DNA from: Candidatus Laterigemmans baculatus
GTDB taxonomy: Bacteria; Planctomycetota; Planctomycetia; Pirellulales; Pirellulaceae
Assembly: GCF_010367455.1 (NCBI RefSeq)
Contig: NZ_WRPR01000083.1
Span: forward strand, 1 to 46,116
Length of the DNA stretch: 46,116 nt
Direction: 5' to 3'
Made by a program: the position numbers and the translations under genes. Shown piece by piece: positions 1 to 10,878 of the stretch; the first letter of the stretch is position 1, and each line of letters starts with the position of its first letter. Below the pieces are notes generated by a model, which saw only the letters and a program-made list of their open reading frames with translations, searched no databases and was not told where the DNA came from.

Positions 1-36
1 TTAAAAAGCAGTCGCCTTCGGCTTGCCGTTAAACGA
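1..36. repeat. partial palindromic intergenic repeat, family A
   Basis: Bases 11-34 match, with one mismatch, the right arm of the 24-bp inverted repeat at 5512-5575. The A-rich bases before them match the inverse of that element's loop. The other arm would lie left of the window. It sits just beyond the stop of the histidine kinase gene, so it may also act as a transcription end. Confidence 0.7.
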
Positions 37-87
37 TTTTTCCGCGAGCCGTCCTGCTCCGAACCAATCCAAAGTGGCGCTGTCCAG

Positions 88-3087
88 TTAGGCTGAGGTG
101 CCGGAGGTGGAACAGGCGAGAATCCACAGCTGGCGTTCGAGCCGCTCGAGATTCGCCTGCAAGGGCTCGTAGGCGGCGTCGGCTCGGGCGAAGTTCTGCT
201 CGCGGGCGTGCGACTCGAGGACCGCGATGGCGGCGGCGAGCCGCTGGGCTCCGAGCATTCCCACGGCCCCTTTGAGGGTATGGCTGGCGCGCTGCAGTTT
301 CGTCGCATCGTGGGCTTCGATCGCATCGTGGATCTGGCGCATCAGCCGCGGATATTCTTCGGAAAAAGCTTCGCTCAGCTCCTGGGCGAGCTGATGATTT
401 CCCTCGAACCGCATGACCAGCGACTCGAGGCTCGGCGCTGCGATGCTCGTCCCCTGCTCGGCTGCCTCCTCCGCCGGTTCGCTCTCGCTCTCCGCGGTCA
501 TGCGATCGATCATCGCCAGCACCTCTTCGGCCTGCAGCGGTTTGGCGATGTAGTCGTCCATCCCGGCCTCCAAGCAGCGTTCGCGGTCCCCTTTGAGGGC
601 ATGGGCGGTCATGGCGATGATGGGCGTGTGCTCTCGGTGCTGTTCCGCCGCGTCCTGGCGGATTTTTGCGGTGGCTTCGAAGCCATCCATCTCGGGCATC
701 TGGACATCCATCAGCACCACGTCGAACCGCTGGCGGTTGCAGGCTTCGACCGCCTCGAGCCCATTCTCGGCGACCTCGACTCGGTGCCCGGCTTTCCTCA
801 GGAAGTAGCCGGCCATCTTCTGGTTGATGTGGTTGTCTTCGACCAGCAGCACGTGGACGCCCCGTTCGCGGACGGCCCCTTCACCACCGACCCGCTCGCT
901 GCCGACCCGCTCGCTGCCGACCCGCTCGCGTTCGCCTTCCGCAGCTTCGCCTTCCGCTGTTTCGCCTTCGGCTGTTTCGCCTTCGGCTGTTTCGCCTCGG
1001 GAAGGTCCGACTGCGAGGGGCTCCTCTGGCGTAGGGCGGCGGGCTGGCGGCGTCGGCTCGGGCGTTCCGAGCGCCTCGAGGACGGCTTTGATCAGTTCCT
1101 TGCGGCGAACCGGTTTGGTCAGATAAGCCGAGATGCCGAGCTCGCGGCACCGCTTCACGTCTTCGCAGCGTCCGGCCGAGGAGAGCATCATCAAGGTCGC
1201 TTGGGCCAACTCGGGATGGCGGTTGAGGTACTCGGTCAGGTGGAAGCCGTCCATGCCCGGCATCATGTTGTCGAGGATCACCAAGCTGAACGGCTCCCCT
1301 TCCTTGCTCGCCTCATCGAGCGCCACGATCGCTCGCCCACCGCTGCTGACGGTCGTCGCGCTCAGCCCCCACTGGGTCAGCTGGCCTTGGAGGACGCGGC
1401 GATTGGTGGCGTTGTCATCGACCACCAACACCCGCTGCCCATGCAGCGAAGCCAGTTCGGCGGGGATGCGTCGCGGCATCGGTTCGGTCGACAGCCCCAG
1501 GCGGGCGGTGAAGTGAAACGTGCTCCCCTCCCCCTCCTCGCTTTCCACCCAGATTTCACCCCCGAGCAACCGCACCAATTGAGCGGAAATGGCCAGCCCC
1601 AGCCCGGTCCCGCCGTAGCGGCGGGTGGTCGACGCGTCGAGTTGGACGAAGGCTTGGAACAAGCGGCTGCGAGCTTCCGGCGGAATTCCGATCCCCGTGT
1701 CGCGGACCGCAAAGTGGAGGTAAGCGTCGGACATGCTCTGCGACTCGCGATCGACCTTGAGCACGACTTCGCCCTCGGAGGTGAACTTGATCGCGTTGCT
1801 GAGCAGGTTCATCAAGATCTGCCGTAGCCGAGCCGGATCGCCGATCAGCGCGTCGGGAACGTCGCAGAGGACTTCCTGCGTCAGCTCCAGGCCTTTGGCG
1901 TGAGCCCGCACGGCCAGCCCGGTGAGGGTTTCGTCGAGCAGATCGCGGAGGCTGAACGGAATCTGGTCGACCTCCATCCGCCCCGCTTCGATTTTGGAAA
2001 AGTCGAGAATGTCGTTGATGATCACCAGCAAGTAATCCGCGGAGATCTTGACCATCTCCAAAAATTCTCGCTGCTCCTCGTCCAGATCGGTATCGAGCGC
2101 CAGTTCGGTCATCCCGATCACGCCGTTCATCGGCGTGCGAATTTCGTGGCTCATGTTCGCCAGGAAGTTGCTCTTGGCGAGGTTCGCCGCTTCGGCGTTC
2201 TCCTTGGCTTGCTGCAGTTCGGCGTCGGCCCGGTTCAGCGGTGCCGCGTGCCACAAGATCAGCATGCTGAAGAGCACGATGTTGGCGGTGACCAGCAGCG
2301 ACAGTCCCATCACGACGTCGATCAAGCCGCGGTCGTGAGCGATCCAGCTGAGGCCGCCGAGCAACGCGGGCAGGAAAATTGCTGCGGGCAACAAGCGGCG
2401 AGCCATCATCCCTCCGGTGCCGCGCGTGCAGAGGATCGACATCAGCCCGCGGGTCGGCCGCGAGGCGAGGATCCCGGCCGAGAGGACACCAAAGCCGACC
2501 GCCGTGTTGAGGGCCATCGGGATGTACGATTCGAAACCGGTCAGCGACCAGGCGCGGTAGCTGTAACCGAGGATCACCAACAGCGACGTGAGCATCGCCG
2601 CGATCCCGCAGAACTCCGCGGGCCACCCGACCCGCGGCACGCGGAGATCGAGGAACCGCAGCGCCAGGCCGACCAGGAGGAAATCGAGCGCCGTGTTCGG
2701 AGCCATCCGGTTGGGAATCGGATAGTCCTCGATCTGATTCCAGAACAGCCAGCGGTCGGGACCGAAGTCCCACCCGAAGGCATACCCCAACAACCGCGTC
2801 ACGGCGATCAGAATCAGTCCGGTGGCGCACCAGTTGGCAATCCGCAGCCGCTGCCGGGGGATGTGCACCCCGTGCTGCATCCAGAGCGCGACGCCGGCCA
2901 GCACGAATCCGACCGCCGTTCCTCCCGGGTTCATCGCCACCATCCCGGGGATCACCGCTTTGATCAGCTCGAAGTCGAGCAGCCAGCCGATCAAGACGAC
3001 CACCCCGAGCAACCCGGCGGCAATCGCCGCGCCCCGGGCAACTCGCCGAAAGCGAGCAATCAGAATGGGATCATACAGAGCATCCAT
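88..3087 (-). CDS. membrane-bound hybrid sensor histidine kinase with two receiver domains and HPt
   Basis: This is a complete phosphorelay in one chain; the signal sensed is unknown. Numbering is from the longer GTG start at 3135. Roughly eight membrane helices fill residues 35-296 with no recognised sensor domain. The HisKA domain follows, with the phospho-accepting His in the SHEIRTP motif near 330. An ATPase domain has DTGIGI and GTGLGL boxes (about 479-515). Receiver 1 has Asp622, receiver 2 has Asp810, and a C-terminal HPt has His952 in [10 protein letters not shown] repetitive linker joins the receivers. The start is placed at the ATG at 3087, preceded by GAGAGG; a GTG at 3135 without a Shine-Dalgarno site would add 16 residues. 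A TATAAT box on this strand lies at 3165-3160. No partner regulator gene is adjacent. Confidence 0.93.
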   Translation of the reverse strand: MDALYDPILIARFRRVARGAAIAAGLLGVVVLIGWLLDFELIKAVIPGMVAMNPGGTAVGFVLAGVALWMQHGVHIPRQRLRIANWCATGLILIAVTRLLGYAFGWDFGPDRWLFWNQIEDYPIPNRMAPNTALDFLLVGLALRFLDLRVPRVGWPAEFCGIAAMLTSLLVILGYSYRAWSLTGFESYIPMALNTAVGFGVLSAGILASRPTRGLMSILCTRGTGGMMARRLLPAAIFLPALLGGLSWIAHDRGLIDVVMGLSLLVTANIVLFSMLILWHAAPLNRADAELQQAKENAEAANLAKSNFLANMSHEIRTPMNGVIGMTELALDTDLDEEQREFLEMVKISADYLLVIINDILDFSKIEAGRMEVDQIPFSLRDLLDETLTGLAVRAHAKGLELTQEVLCDVPDALIGDPARLRQILMNLLSNAIKFTSEGEVVLKVDRESQSMSDAYLHFAVRDTGIGIPPEARSRLFQAFVQLDASTTRRYGGTGLGLAISAQLVRLLGGEIWVESEEGEGSTFHFTARLGLSTEPMPRRIPAELASLHGQRVLVVDDNATNRRVLQGQLTQWGLSATTVSSGGRAIVALDEASKEGEPFSLVILDNMMPGMDGFHLTEYLNRHPELAQATLMMLSSAGRCEDVKRCRELGISAYLTKPVRRKELIKAVLEALGTPEPTPPARRPTPEEPLAVGPSRGETAEGETAEGETAEGEAAEGERERVGSERVGSERVGGEGAVRERGVHVLLVEDNHINQKMAGYFLRKAGHRVEVAENGLEAVEACNRQRFDVVLMDVQMPEMDGFEATAKIRQDAAEQHREHTPIIAMTAHALKGDRERCLEAGMDDYIAKPLQAEEVLAMIDRMTAESESEPAEEAAEQGTSIAAPSLESLVMRFEGNHQLAQELSEAFSEEYPRLMRQIHDAIEAHDATKLQRASHTLKGAVGMLGAQRLAAAIAVLESHAREQNFARADAAYEPLQANLERLERQLWILACSTSGTSA
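888..1001 (-). repeat. in-frame 15-bp tandem repeats in the kinase linker
   Basis: Two adjacent 15-bp arrays sit inside the kinase gene: about 2.8 copies at 888-929 (GSERV-type pentapeptides) and about 4.7 copies at 931-1001 (ETAEG-type pentapeptides). Both keep frame and only lengthen the linker between the two receiver domains. Confidence 0.85.
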
Positions 3088-3232
3088 CCGGCACCTCTCG
3101 GTCAGCCACCGCCGAACCGAACTCAGACCCTTCACGCCGGACTGAGAACATCAACGTTTATTATACCCAATCTGCGTCGCCCGCGTCGCAATGCCGCTCC
3201 CCGATCCGACCGGCTGCGGTTATCGTGAGGCG

Positions 3233-5488
3233 ATGCAAATCCCATCCGAACTCGCCGACCAAATCGTCCGCCTGGTGCACTCGCCGGACTACCGTCCCTC
3301 CAAGCCGAAGCAAATTGCGGCACAGCTGAAGGTCCCGCCGGAGGATTACCGGGAAGTTCGGCGGACCGTCAAATGGCTGGTCCACCAAGGGCAATTGGTC
3401 TATGGCGGCAACCACCTGGTGATGAGCCCCGCCACGGCCGAGGGTGAATCGCCGGTCGTCCATGGCAATTTCCGCCGAGCCGTGGGCGGATTCGGGTTTG
3501 TCCGCCCGAACACCGGCGGGACCGATGCGGAAGCTCCCGAGGACATCTACATTCCGGCTGGCCAAACCCACGGGGCGCTGAACGACGACCTCGTCGAGAT
3601 CCGGCTGCGGCCCCGCAGCGATGCGCGTCGCAGCGGCGTCGAGGGGACGGTGCAGAAAATTTTGCAGCGGGCTCGCCACAAGTTCACCGGGACCTTCCAA
3701 GCCCGCGGCGGCGGGAGCGGCGTCGCCTACCTCGACGGCACCCCGTACGAAAAGCCGGTCAGCCTCGGCGACGTCCGCGGGTTGCCGCTGGAGAACGACG
3801 ACAAGATCGTGGTCGAGCTGGTCGAGTTTCCCGACGACTCGGGCGAAGGGGGCCACGGCGTCATTCTGGAAGTGCTCGGCAGCAGCAAGAATCCGGCGAT
3901 CGACACGCTGACGATCATGCGGCAGTTCGGCTTGCCCGAGCATTTTTCCGAAGAGGTGATCGCCTCGGCCCGCGAGCAGGCGGAGAAGTTTGACGCCACG
4001 ATCACGCCCGACCGCCGCGATCTGACCGACTTGCTGACCGTCTCGATCGACCCGCACGACGCCCGCGACTTCGACGATGCGATCTCGCTCGAGCACCGCC
4101 AGGGACGCTGGACGCTGTGGGTCCACATCGCCGACGTCACCCATTTCGTCCCCGCGGGCAGCCCGCTCGACGAAGAGGCCCGCGAGCGGGCCACCAGCGT
4201 CTACCTGCCGGACCGCGTGATCCCGATGCTCCCGGAGATCATCAGCAACCACCTGGCGAGCCTGCAGCCCGAGCAGGTGCGGTTCGCCAAGACGGTCGAG
4301 ATCGAGATGCTCGACGACGGGACCGTCACCTCGACCGAGATCTACAACAGCGCCATCCGCTCCGACAAGCGACTCAACTACACCCAGGTCGATCGCTTCC
4401 TGGCCGATCGCGAAGGGCATATCGAGAAATGGGGGCTGGAGATCTGCGGGCTGCTCGGCCGGATGCACCAGTTGGCGATGACGCTGCGGAATCGCCGGAT
4501 CGAACGTGGCTCGATCACGATGGAGATGCCCGAGGTTAAAGTCGAGCTCGACAAGGCGGGCAAGATCAAAGGGGCGTACCTGGTGATCAACACCGAGAGC
4601 CACCAGGTGATCGAAGAGTGCATGCTGGCGGCCAACCAGGCGGTGGCGACCTGGCTGACCGATCTCCAGCTGCGGTTCCTCCGCCGCGTCCACGCCCCGC
4701 CGGAACGCCGCAAGCTCCGCCAGCTGAGCCGCTTTGTTCGCGATCTGGGGATTTCGAGCGACGACATCGAAAGCCGCTTTGAGATCCAAGCCGTGCTCGA
4801 TTCGGTCGCCGGGCAGCCGCTGGAGAACGCCGTCAACTTCGCGGTCCTCAAAGCGATGAACAAGGCGATCTACGCGCCGCACGACGAAGGCCACTACGCC
4901 CTGGACATGGTGAACTACTGCCACTTCACCAGCCCGATCCGGCGGTACCCCGACCTAACCGTGCATCGGCTCGTCCAAAAGATCCTCGAGGGAGCCAAGA
5001 CGCCCGACGACCCGTTCCCGATGCTGATCCGGATGGGGCATCACTGCAGCGACAAAGAGCGGAACGCCGAGCAGGCCGAGCGGGAGCTGATCCTGCTCAA
5101 GCTGCTGCACCATCTCAAGAAGCACGTCGGCGAGACGATGGAAGCGGTGATCAGCCGCGTCTACCCCGACGGGCTGCACGCCCGCTGCATCAAGCTGCCC
5201 GTTGACGGATTCATCCCGATCGCGAAATTACCGAACGACACGTATCGCTTTGAACGTCGCGGGCAGATGATCATCGGCTTCAAAGCCGGCAATCAGTACC
5301 GCCTCGGCGACCACCTCACGGTCCGCGTCGCCAAGGTCGATCTGCAGGAGCGGCAGCTCTTTTTGGAGGTCGTCAAAAACCACTCCTCGCGGAGTCTGGC
5401 CGACGTCAAAAAGGCTTCCTCGTTCCGCAAAGAACGCAAGGGTTCGAGTAAGAGACAGAAGAAAAAGAATCGCCGCAAGAAACGGTGA
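3233..5488 (+). CDS. rnr: ribonuclease R (RNB-family 3'-5' exoribonuclease)
   Basis: This enzyme degrades structured RNA from the 3' end in the cytoplasm. The order is a winged-helix N-terminus (1-60), cold-shock domains, an RNB catalytic domain with the acidic DPHDARDFDD motif at 273-282, an S1 domain in the last 120 residues, and a Lys/Arg-rich tail typical of RNase R. At 751 residues it has normal length. The ATG at 3233 is chosen because the protein then begins as family members do; an upstream in-frame ATG at 3191 would add 14 residues without homology. Neither start has a well-spaced Shine-Dalgarno site. The gene is divergent from the histidine kinase, with AT-rich sequence at 3150-3170 as the only promoter-like region. 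Confidence 0.95.
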   Translation: MQIPSELADQIVRLVHSPDYRPSKPKQIAAQLKVPPEDYREVRRTVKWLVHQGQLVYGGNHLVMSPATAEGESPVVHGNFRRAVGGFGFVRPNTGGTDAEAPEDIYIPAGQTHGALNDDLVEIRLRPRSDARRSGVEGTVQKILQRARHKFTGTFQARGGGSGVAYLDGTPYEKPVSLGDVRGLPLENDDKIVVELVEFPDDSGEGGHGVILEVLGSSKNPAIDTLTIMRQFGLPEHFSEEVIASAREQAEKFDATITPDRRDLTDLLTVSIDPHDARDFDDAISLEHRQGRWTLWVHIADVTHFVPAGSPLDEEARERATSVYLPDRVIPMLPEIISNHLASLQPEQVRFAKTVEIEMLDDGTVTSTEIYNSAIRSDKRLNYTQVDRFLADREGHIEKWGLEICGLLGRMHQLAMTLRNRRIERGSITMEMPEVKVELDKAGKIKGAYLVINTESHQVIEECMLAANQAVATWLTDLQLRFLRRVHAPPERRKLRQLSRFVRDLGISSDDIESRFEIQAVLDSVAGQPLENAVNFAVLKAMNKAIYAPHDEGHYALDMVNYCHFTSPIRRYPDLTVHRLVQKILEGAKTPDDPFPMLIRMGHHCSDKERNAEQAERELILLKLLHHLKKHVGETMEAVISRVYPDGLHARCIKLPVDGFIPIAKLPNDTYRFERRGQMIIGFKAGNQYRLGDHLTVRVAKVDLQERQLFLEVVKNHSSRSLADVKKASSFRKERKGSSKRQKKKNRRKKR

Positions 5489-5511
5489 GTGGCGAGCGGC
5501 TGGCCACCGTC

Positions 5512-5575
5512 GTTTAACGGCAAGCCGCAGGCGACTGCTTTTCAAAACACCGTCGCCTGCGGCTTGCCGTTAAAC
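5512..5575. repeat. perfect 24-bp inverted repeat, family A
   Basis: Arms at 5512-5535 and 5552-5575 are exact reverse complements, separated by a 16-base loop. The element fills most of the gap between rnr and ilvD and resembles the fragment at the left window edge. The hairpin lacks a clean T-run, so termination is possible but not shown. Confidence 0.85.
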
Positions 5576-5652
5576 AATTGAACCCCTCGCGCCCCGTTCG
5601 CGTCCCTATCCCACTTCACCCTTCCCTCCTCACGCTTCGCCCCGCTGGATCT

Positions 5653-7323
5653 ATGTTAAATCGCACGAGCTGTCATATCACCCAACCGAAAAGCCAAGGC
5701 GCCTCGCAAGCCATGCTCTATGGCACGGGGATGAAACCCGAGGACATGGACAAAGCCCAAGTGGGCATCGCCAGCGTTTGGTATGAGGGAAACACCTGCA
5801 ACATGCACCTGCTGAACCTCGCCAAAGAGGTCAAACGCGGGGTGCATGAGGCCGACTTGGTGGGGATGCGGTTCAACACCATCGGCGTCTCCGACGGGAT
5901 CTCGATGGGCACCGAGGGAATGAGCTTTTCCCTCCAGAGCCGGGACCTGATCGCCGATTCGATCGAGACGGTGATGGGAGGACAGTGGTACGACGCGCTG
6001 GTGGCGATCCCCGGCTGCGACAAAAACATGCCGGGCTGCTTGATCGCGATGGGACGGCTCAATCGCCCGGCGCTGATGGTCTACGGCGGCACGATTCGCG
6101 CCGGACACCTCGGTGACAAGAAGCTCGACATCGTCAGCGCCTTTCAGTGCTACGGTCAGTACCTCGCCGGTCAGATCACCGAAGAGGAACGCGAACAGAT
6201 CGTCCGCCACAGCATCCCCGGCGCGGGAGCCTGCGGCGGGATGTACACGGCCAACACGATGGCCTCGGCGATCGAGGCGCTCGGGATGTCGCTCCCCTAC
6301 TCGGCCAGCATTCCGGCCGAGTCGCCCGAGAAGATCGACGAGTGCCGGCGAGCCGGGGCGGTCGTCCGCAACTTGCTGGAGCAAAACATTTTGCCCCGCG
6401 ACATCATGACTCGCGAGGCCTTCGAAAACGCGATGGTCGTCGTGATGGCGCTCGGCGGCAGCACCAACGCGGTGCTGCACCTGCTCGCGATGGCTCGGAG
6501 CGTCGACGTGCCGCTCACGATCGATGACTTCCAAGCCGTCTCGGACCGCGTCCCGCTGCTGGCCGACCTCAAGCCGAGCGGACAATTCGTGCAAGAAGAC
6601 CTGCACTCGATCGGCGGCACTCCGGGGGTGATGAAATACCTCCTGGCCGAAGGCTTCCTGACCGGCGACTGCATGACGGTCACCGGCAAGACGCTGGCCG
6701 AAAATCTGGCCGACCTGCCGGGGCTCAAAGAAGGGCAATCGGTCGTCCACTCGGTTGGGAACCCGATCAAAGCGACCGGCCACATCCGGATCCTCCGCGG
6801 CACGCTGGCCCCCGAGGGAGCGGTCGCCAAGATCACTGGCAAGGAAGGGCTGCAGTTCAGCGGCCCCGCCAAAGCTTTTGATAGCGAGGAGGAGATGCTG
6901 GCCGCGCTCGAGCAGAACCGGATCGCCAAGGGAGACGTGGTGGTGATCCGCTACGAAGGTCCCAAGGGTGGGCCGGGAATGCCCGAGATGCTGACCCCGA
7001 CCAGCGCGATCATGGGCGCCGGGCTCGGGGCCGACGTGGCCCTCTTGACCGATGGCCGATTCTCCGGCGGCTCGCACGGCTTCATCGTCGGCCACATCAC
7101 CCCGGAAGCTCAGGAAGGAGGCCCGCTGGCCCTGGTCCGCGACGGCGACACGATCACGATCAACGCCGAAACCAACCGGCTCGATCTGGAAGTCGACGCC
7201 GAGGAACTCGAGCGCCGCCGCGCCGCCTGGACCGCGCCGCCGCTCAAGGCGACGCGAGGAACGCTCTACAAGTACATCAAGAACGTCAAAAGCGCCACCG
7301 AAGGCTGCGTCACCGACGAGTGA
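5653..7323 (+). CDS. ilvD: dihydroxy-acid dehydratase
   Basis: The enzyme dehydrates 2,3-dihydroxy-acids to 2-oxo acids in valine, leucine and isoleucine synthesis, using an Fe-S cluster and Mg2+. Cluster cysteines are visible as Cys49 (GNTCNMH), Cys122 (GCDKNMPGC) and Cys194 ([11 protein letters not shown]), with the conserved Lys124 beside them. The C-terminal part has [10 protein letters not shown] and [11 protein letters not shown]. The ATG at 5653 gives 556 residues, the usual length; an in-frame ATG at 5578 would start inside the repeat-flanked gap and add an unrelated Pro-rich stretch. No other ilv or leu gene is adjacent, and no branched-chain leader peptide was seen upstream. Confidence 0.96.
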   Translation: MLNRTSCHITQPKSQGASQAMLYGTGMKPEDMDKAQVGIASVWYEGNTCNMHLLNLAKEVKRGVHEADLVGMRFNTIGVSDGISMGTEGMSFSLQSRDLIADSIETVMGGQWYDALVAIPGCDKNMPGCLIAMGRLNRPALMVYGGTIRAGHLGDKKLDIVSAFQCYGQYLAGQITEEEREQIVRHSIPGAGACGGMYTANTMASAIEALGMSLPYSASIPAESPEKIDECRRAGAVVRNLLEQNILPRDIMTREAFENAMVVVMALGGSTNAVLHLLAMARSVDVPLTIDDFQAVSDRVPLLADLKPSGQFVQEDLHSIGGTPGVMKYLLAEGFLTGDCMTVTGKTLAENLADLPGLKEGQSVVHSVGNPIKATGHIRILRGTLAPEGAVAKITGKEGLQFSGPAKAFDSEEEMLAALEQNRIAKGDVVVIRYEGPKGGPGMPEMLTPTSAIMGAGLGADVALLTDGRFSGGSHGFIVGHITPEAQEGGPLALVRDGDTITINAETNRLDLEVDAEELERRRAAWTAPPLKATRGTLYKYIKNVKSATEGCVTDE

Positions 7324-7698
7324 CGCCCTCGCTCCTACTCAGCGCAGCGGTACTCGTACTCAGCGCAGCGGTACTCGTACTCGTACTCGATCGCTGGCGT
7401 CGGGCTGACGCGGCGCGCGGGTGTGCTGTTTACGCACGAGTACGAGTACGAACTCGGGCAGGCCGCGCCGGCCGCAAGTGTCCGGTGGCGCTTCCTGCCC
7501 GCGGCAAATGGGCCGCCAACGGCCGAATCGCTACGGATTCGCCGCCTCTTTTCGGCCTGCCGGAACCGCTCCCAGGGCTCGCCTTAACCGGCCGAGCCCT
7601 ACAATTCACCGCGCCATTCTCTGCGCCCGCCACGACCGCTCTCGCGGCTCGGATCCCCTCTCCAACCCTGCCTCGCAGTCACGACGACATTCACCGCT
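7324..7698. other. 375-bp intergenic region holding a family B repeat
   Basis: The left 130 bases are a GTACTCG-type repeat (7335-7456). The remainder is GC-rich with no credible reading frame. No clear promoter for the downstream AAA+ gene was recognised. Confidence 0.6.
7335..7456. repeat. GTACTCG-type palindromic repeat, family B
   Basis: The left arm (7335-7390) carries two direct copies of TACTCAGCGCAGCGGTACTC followed by a GTACTC run. A shorter inverse arm lies at 7437-7456. A second, better preserved member lies at 26791-26913. Confidence 0.75.
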
Positions 7699-9123
7699 AT
7701 GAATCATCTCGCGACCGACGACCGACCGACGACCCTCAAGGAACTTCGCGAGAGTGGTTGGAAGTCCAAAACCGTCAAACACGAGATCCGCGATAACTTT
7801 CTGCGGATGCTGGCCGCTGGCGACGAGCTGTTTCCAGGGATTGTCGGCTACGACGATACGGTCATTCCGGAGATCAATCTGGCTTTGCTGGCCGGCCACG
7901 ACATGCTGTTCCTGGGGGAAAAGGGGCAAGCGAAAAGCCGGATCATGCGGATGCTGACCCGCTTCCTCGATCCCTGGCTGCCGTACATCGATCATCCCGA
8001 GCTGGCGGTGCACGAAGACCCGGAGCGGCCGATCACCTCGCTCGGCCGGCGATTGGTCGCTCACCACGACCCCGAAGACCTCCGCATCGCCTGGTGGCAC
8101 CGCAACGATCGCTACACCGAGCGGCTCAGCCCGGGGACGAAGTTTGCCGACATCATCGGCGAGATCGATCCGGCGAAGCTGACGGGCGGCGTCAGCATGA
8201 GTGCCGAGGAAGCGCTCTCGCTGGGGCTGATCCCGCGGATGCACCGAGGGATTTTTGCGATGAACGAGCTCCCCGAGCTGGACGACTTGGTCCAGGTCGG
8301 GTTGTTCAACATCCTCGAGGAACGCGACGTCCAGATCCGCGGCTATCCGATCCGCTTCGATGTCGACGTGATGATCCTGTTCTCAGCCAACCCCAGCACC
8401 TACAACCGCTCGGGCAAGGTCATTCCGCAGCTCAAAGACCGGATCGGCTCGATCATCCAGACGCACTATCCGACCGAGCGAGATGCGGGCATCGAGATCC
8501 TGCAGCAGGAAACCGCCGAGCATCTCGATGGCCCCTACCCGGTGACGGTCCCGTACTTCATGTACGAGATCATCGAAGAGATCACGATCCAGGCCCGCCG
8601 CAGCCGGTACGTCGACCAAGCCTCGGGCGTCTCCGCGCGGTTCTCGCTGGCGAACTTCCGCACGATGGTCGCCGCGGCCCGGCAGCGGGCGGTGGTCCAG
8701 GACGAGAAGCCGGCGGTGCCGCGGATCAGCGACCTCGGCCACCTCTACAGCAGCTCGCTCGGCAAACTCGAGCTGGACATGATGGGCACCCATCAGATGT
8801 CCGAACGGCAAGTGCTCGACGCGGTGATCGCCGATGCGATCAAGACAGTCTTCGGCAAATACGTCGAAGAACACGGGCTGGGCGAAATCGCCGAGATCTT
8901 CCGCCGCGGGGTCCGCGTCGAAGTCGGCGATATGCTCCCCAGCCGGGCTTACGCCGAACGCCTGCAGAACGTCCCGCCGGTGTGGGACAAGGCTTTCGAA
9001 GTCAACGCCAGCGAGAACGAAGCGGTCCGCGCCTCGTGCGTTGAATTCGTCCTCGCTGGACTCTACAGCATGGACAAGATCAGCCGCGCCACTCAGCACG
9101 GCAAGATCCATTACGAAGTCTGA
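7699..9123 (+). CDS. MoxR/magnesium-chelatase-like AAA+ ATPase
   Basis: A 474-residue AAA+ protein related to the ChlI/BchI and MoxR branch. The P-loop is GEKGQAKS (73-80), with Ala where the second glycine is usual. The Walker B stretch [13 protein letters not shown] (184-196) has Asn189 in place of the common Asp but keeps Glu190. Sensor 1 is [12 protein letters not shown] (about 228-239), and Arg248 in LKDRIG is a likely arginine finger. From memory, Asn in Walker B is normal for a poorly characterised actinobacterial and planctomycete subfamily, so it need not mean inactivity. The gene ends 14 bp before a VWA gene, the usual arrangement for ATPase/VWA pairs that remodel or insert cofactors into a target. 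The target here is unknown; no chlorophyll genes are present. Confidence 0.85.
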   Translation: MNHLATDDRPTTLKELRESGWKSKTVKHEIRDNFLRMLAAGDELFPGIVGYDDTVIPEINLALLAGHDMLFLGEKGQAKSRIMRMLTRFLDPWLPYIDHPELAVHEDPERPITSLGRRLVAHHDPEDLRIAWWHRNDRYTERLSPGTKFADIIGEIDPAKLTGGVSMSAEEALSLGLIPRMHRGIFAMNELPELDDLVQVGLFNILEERDVQIRGYPIRFDVDVMILFSANPSTYNRSGKVIPQLKDRIGSIIQTHYPTERDAGIEILQQETAEHLDGPYPVTVPYFMYEIIEEITIQARRSRYVDQASGVSARFSLANFRTMVAAARQRAVVQDEKPAVPRISDLGHLYSSSLGKLELDMMGTHQMSERQVLDAVIADAIKTVFGKYVEEHGLGEIAEIFRRGVRVEVGDMLPSRAYAERLQNVPPVWDKAFEVNASENEAVRASCVEFVLAGLYSMDKISRATQHGKIHYEV

Positions 9124-9137
9124 GAAGAGTACCGAGT

Positions 9138-10859
9138 ATGCCCTATCGCCCCGGCGGGATCATCCACTCGTACCAGAAGTACGATCCGACCCAATTTCCG
9201 AGCCCCACCGAGCCGCCGCCGGACATGGTTGGCCCCGCCTTCGAGCATGCGATGATGTACGGCTCGTACCGCGAGCTGACCGAGGAGGAGCTGGCCCGAG
9301 CAATCCGGCTCGACCCGAGCCAAATCGCCGGGCTGGGCCCGAGTCTGGACATGCTGCGGGCGATGCTCGAAGAGCGGAAACGCAAAATCCTCGAGACCTA
9401 CGAAACGCAGACGGTCCAAAAGAAAGCCCGCAAGGCGTTTCACAAGACGGCCAAAAACACCTCGGTCCCGCGAGACTACGAAAAGCAGTTTCGCCACGCG
9501 GTCAATTCCGAGCAGCCGTACGAGCTGGAGCGGTTGTGGTATCGGATCGGCGATGACAATAGCTCCACCGCCCGCGGGCTGCTGGCGATGATGGAGCGAA
9601 TGGCCGAGAAGCACCAGATCGAGGAGCTGGCCAGCAAGTATGCTTTCACCGGCAATCAGTCGATGACGGTCCCCGAAGCGCTCGAGATCCGCGCCGAACT
9701 GGAGAAGATCGACGAGCTGCTGAAACAACTCGAAGAAGCTGCCAAGTCAGCCCAGATCGGGTTGATCGACATGGAGATGCTCAGCGAGTTTGCCGAACCG
9801 GGCGACATGGAACAACTCGAAGAGCTGCGGCGAGCGGTCGAGAATTACGTTCGCGAACAGGCCGAGCGACAGGGACTCGAGCGGGACCCGAACGATCCGC
9901 GAGGCGGTTTTCGGCTGACTCCCAAGGCTTATAAAATTTTCCAGGGCAAGCTGCTCGAGAGAATCTTTAGCAGCCTGCAACCCTCGCGAACCGGACGCCA
10001 CCAGGGAGACGTGGTCGGCGAAGGGGCAGTCGAATTGCAACAGACCAAGCCGTACGAGTTCGGCGACTCGGTGGCCAATCTCGACCTGCCGCAGACGGTG
10101 ATCAACGCCCTGCTCCGCCAGGGAGGCGAGGCGACCGGTGCGGCGGGACCCTTGCGGCTGCGGACCGACGATATTGTCGTCCACAAAACGCGGAACCATC
10201 CTAAGTGCGCCACTGCGGTGCTGATGGATATGAGTGGTTCGATGCGCTATGACGGCCAGTACATTAACGTCAAACGCATGGCGCTGGCGTTGCAGGGATT
10301 GATCCAGTCGGAATACCCAGGTGACTTTCTGCGGTTCTTTGAGATGGCGACGTTTGCTCGCCCGAAAGCACCCGGCGAAATTGTCGAGATGATGCCCAAG
10401 CCGGTGACGCTCCACGATCCTTGGGTGCGACTCAAAGCCGATCTCTCCGATAGCCAGATCAGCGAACACCAGATTCCGCCGCACTTCACCAATATCCAGC
10501 ACGCCCTCCAGTTGGCGCGACAAAATCTGGCGCTGACCGATACGCCGAACCGCCAAATCATCCTCATTACCGACGGACTGCCGACGGCGCACCTGGAGGA
10601 TTCGTGGCTGTATATGCTCTACCCGCCCGATCCGAGAACCGAGGAAGCCACGCTCCGCGAGGGGCTGCGGTGTGCTCGTGAAGGGATCACGATCAATATT
10701 TTCTTGATTCCCAGTTGGTCGCAAAGCGAGGAGGATATTCGCTTCGCCTACCGCTTGGCCGAGAGCACCAAGGGACGCGTCTTCTTCACCAGCGGCAAAG
10801 ATTTAGATCGGTTCGTGGTCTGGGATTATTACCAGAACCGGCGGGATATTATTGGGTAA
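9138..10859 (+). CDS. VWA-domain protein, partner of the upstream AAA+ ATPase
   Basis: A 573-residue soluble protein with no signal peptide. The N-terminal 270 residues are helical and charged. The C-terminal VWA domain has a complete metal-ion site: DMSGSM at 364-369, Thr451 in PHFTN, and Asp479 in LITDG. By analogy with ChlD/CoxE-type partners, the VWA domain probably docks substrate or ATPase through a bound divalent metal. The 14-bp spacing from the ATPase gene implies co-transcription. It converges on the ABC ATPase gene, with a hairpin-rich repeat in the gap. The actual client is unknown. Confidence 0.85.
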   Translation: MPYRPGGIIHSYQKYDPTQFPSPTEPPPDMVGPAFEHAMMYGSYRELTEEELARAIRLDPSQIAGLGPSLDMLRAMLEERKRKILETYETQTVQKKARKAFHKTAKNTSVPRDYEKQFRHAVNSEQPYELERLWYRIGDDNSSTARGLLAMMERMAEKHQIEELASKYAFTGNQSMTVPEALEIRAELEKIDELLKQLEEAAKSAQIGLIDMEMLSEFAEPGDMEQLEELRRAVENYVREQAERQGLERDPNDPRGGFRLTPKAYKIFQGKLLERIFSSLQPSRTGRHQGDVVGEGAVELQQTKPYEFGDSVANLDLPQTVINALLRQGGEATGAAGPLRLRTDDIVVHKTRNHPKCATAVLMDMSGSMRYDGQYINVKRMALALQGLIQSEYPGDFLRFFEMATFARPKAPGEIVEMMPKPVTLHDPWVRLKADLSDSQISEHQIPPHFTNIQHALQLARQNLALTDTPNRQIILITDGLPTAHLEDSWLYMLYPPDPRTEEATLREGLRCAREGITINIFLIPSWSQSEEDIRFAYRLAESTKGRVFFTSGKDLDRFVVWDYYQNRRDIIG

Positions 10860-10878
10860 CTTTTCCTCTCTCCACCAC

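Noticed and set aside
208-1827. Long plus-strand frame opposite the histidine kinase
   Set aside because: It is a shadow of the kinase reading frame in high-GC DNA: Arg/His/Gln-rich with no domain, while the minus strand has complete domains.
7324-7698. Missing small gene between ilvD and the AAA+ gene
   Set aside because: Open frames here run through the GTACTC repeat and have simple composition without a credible start.
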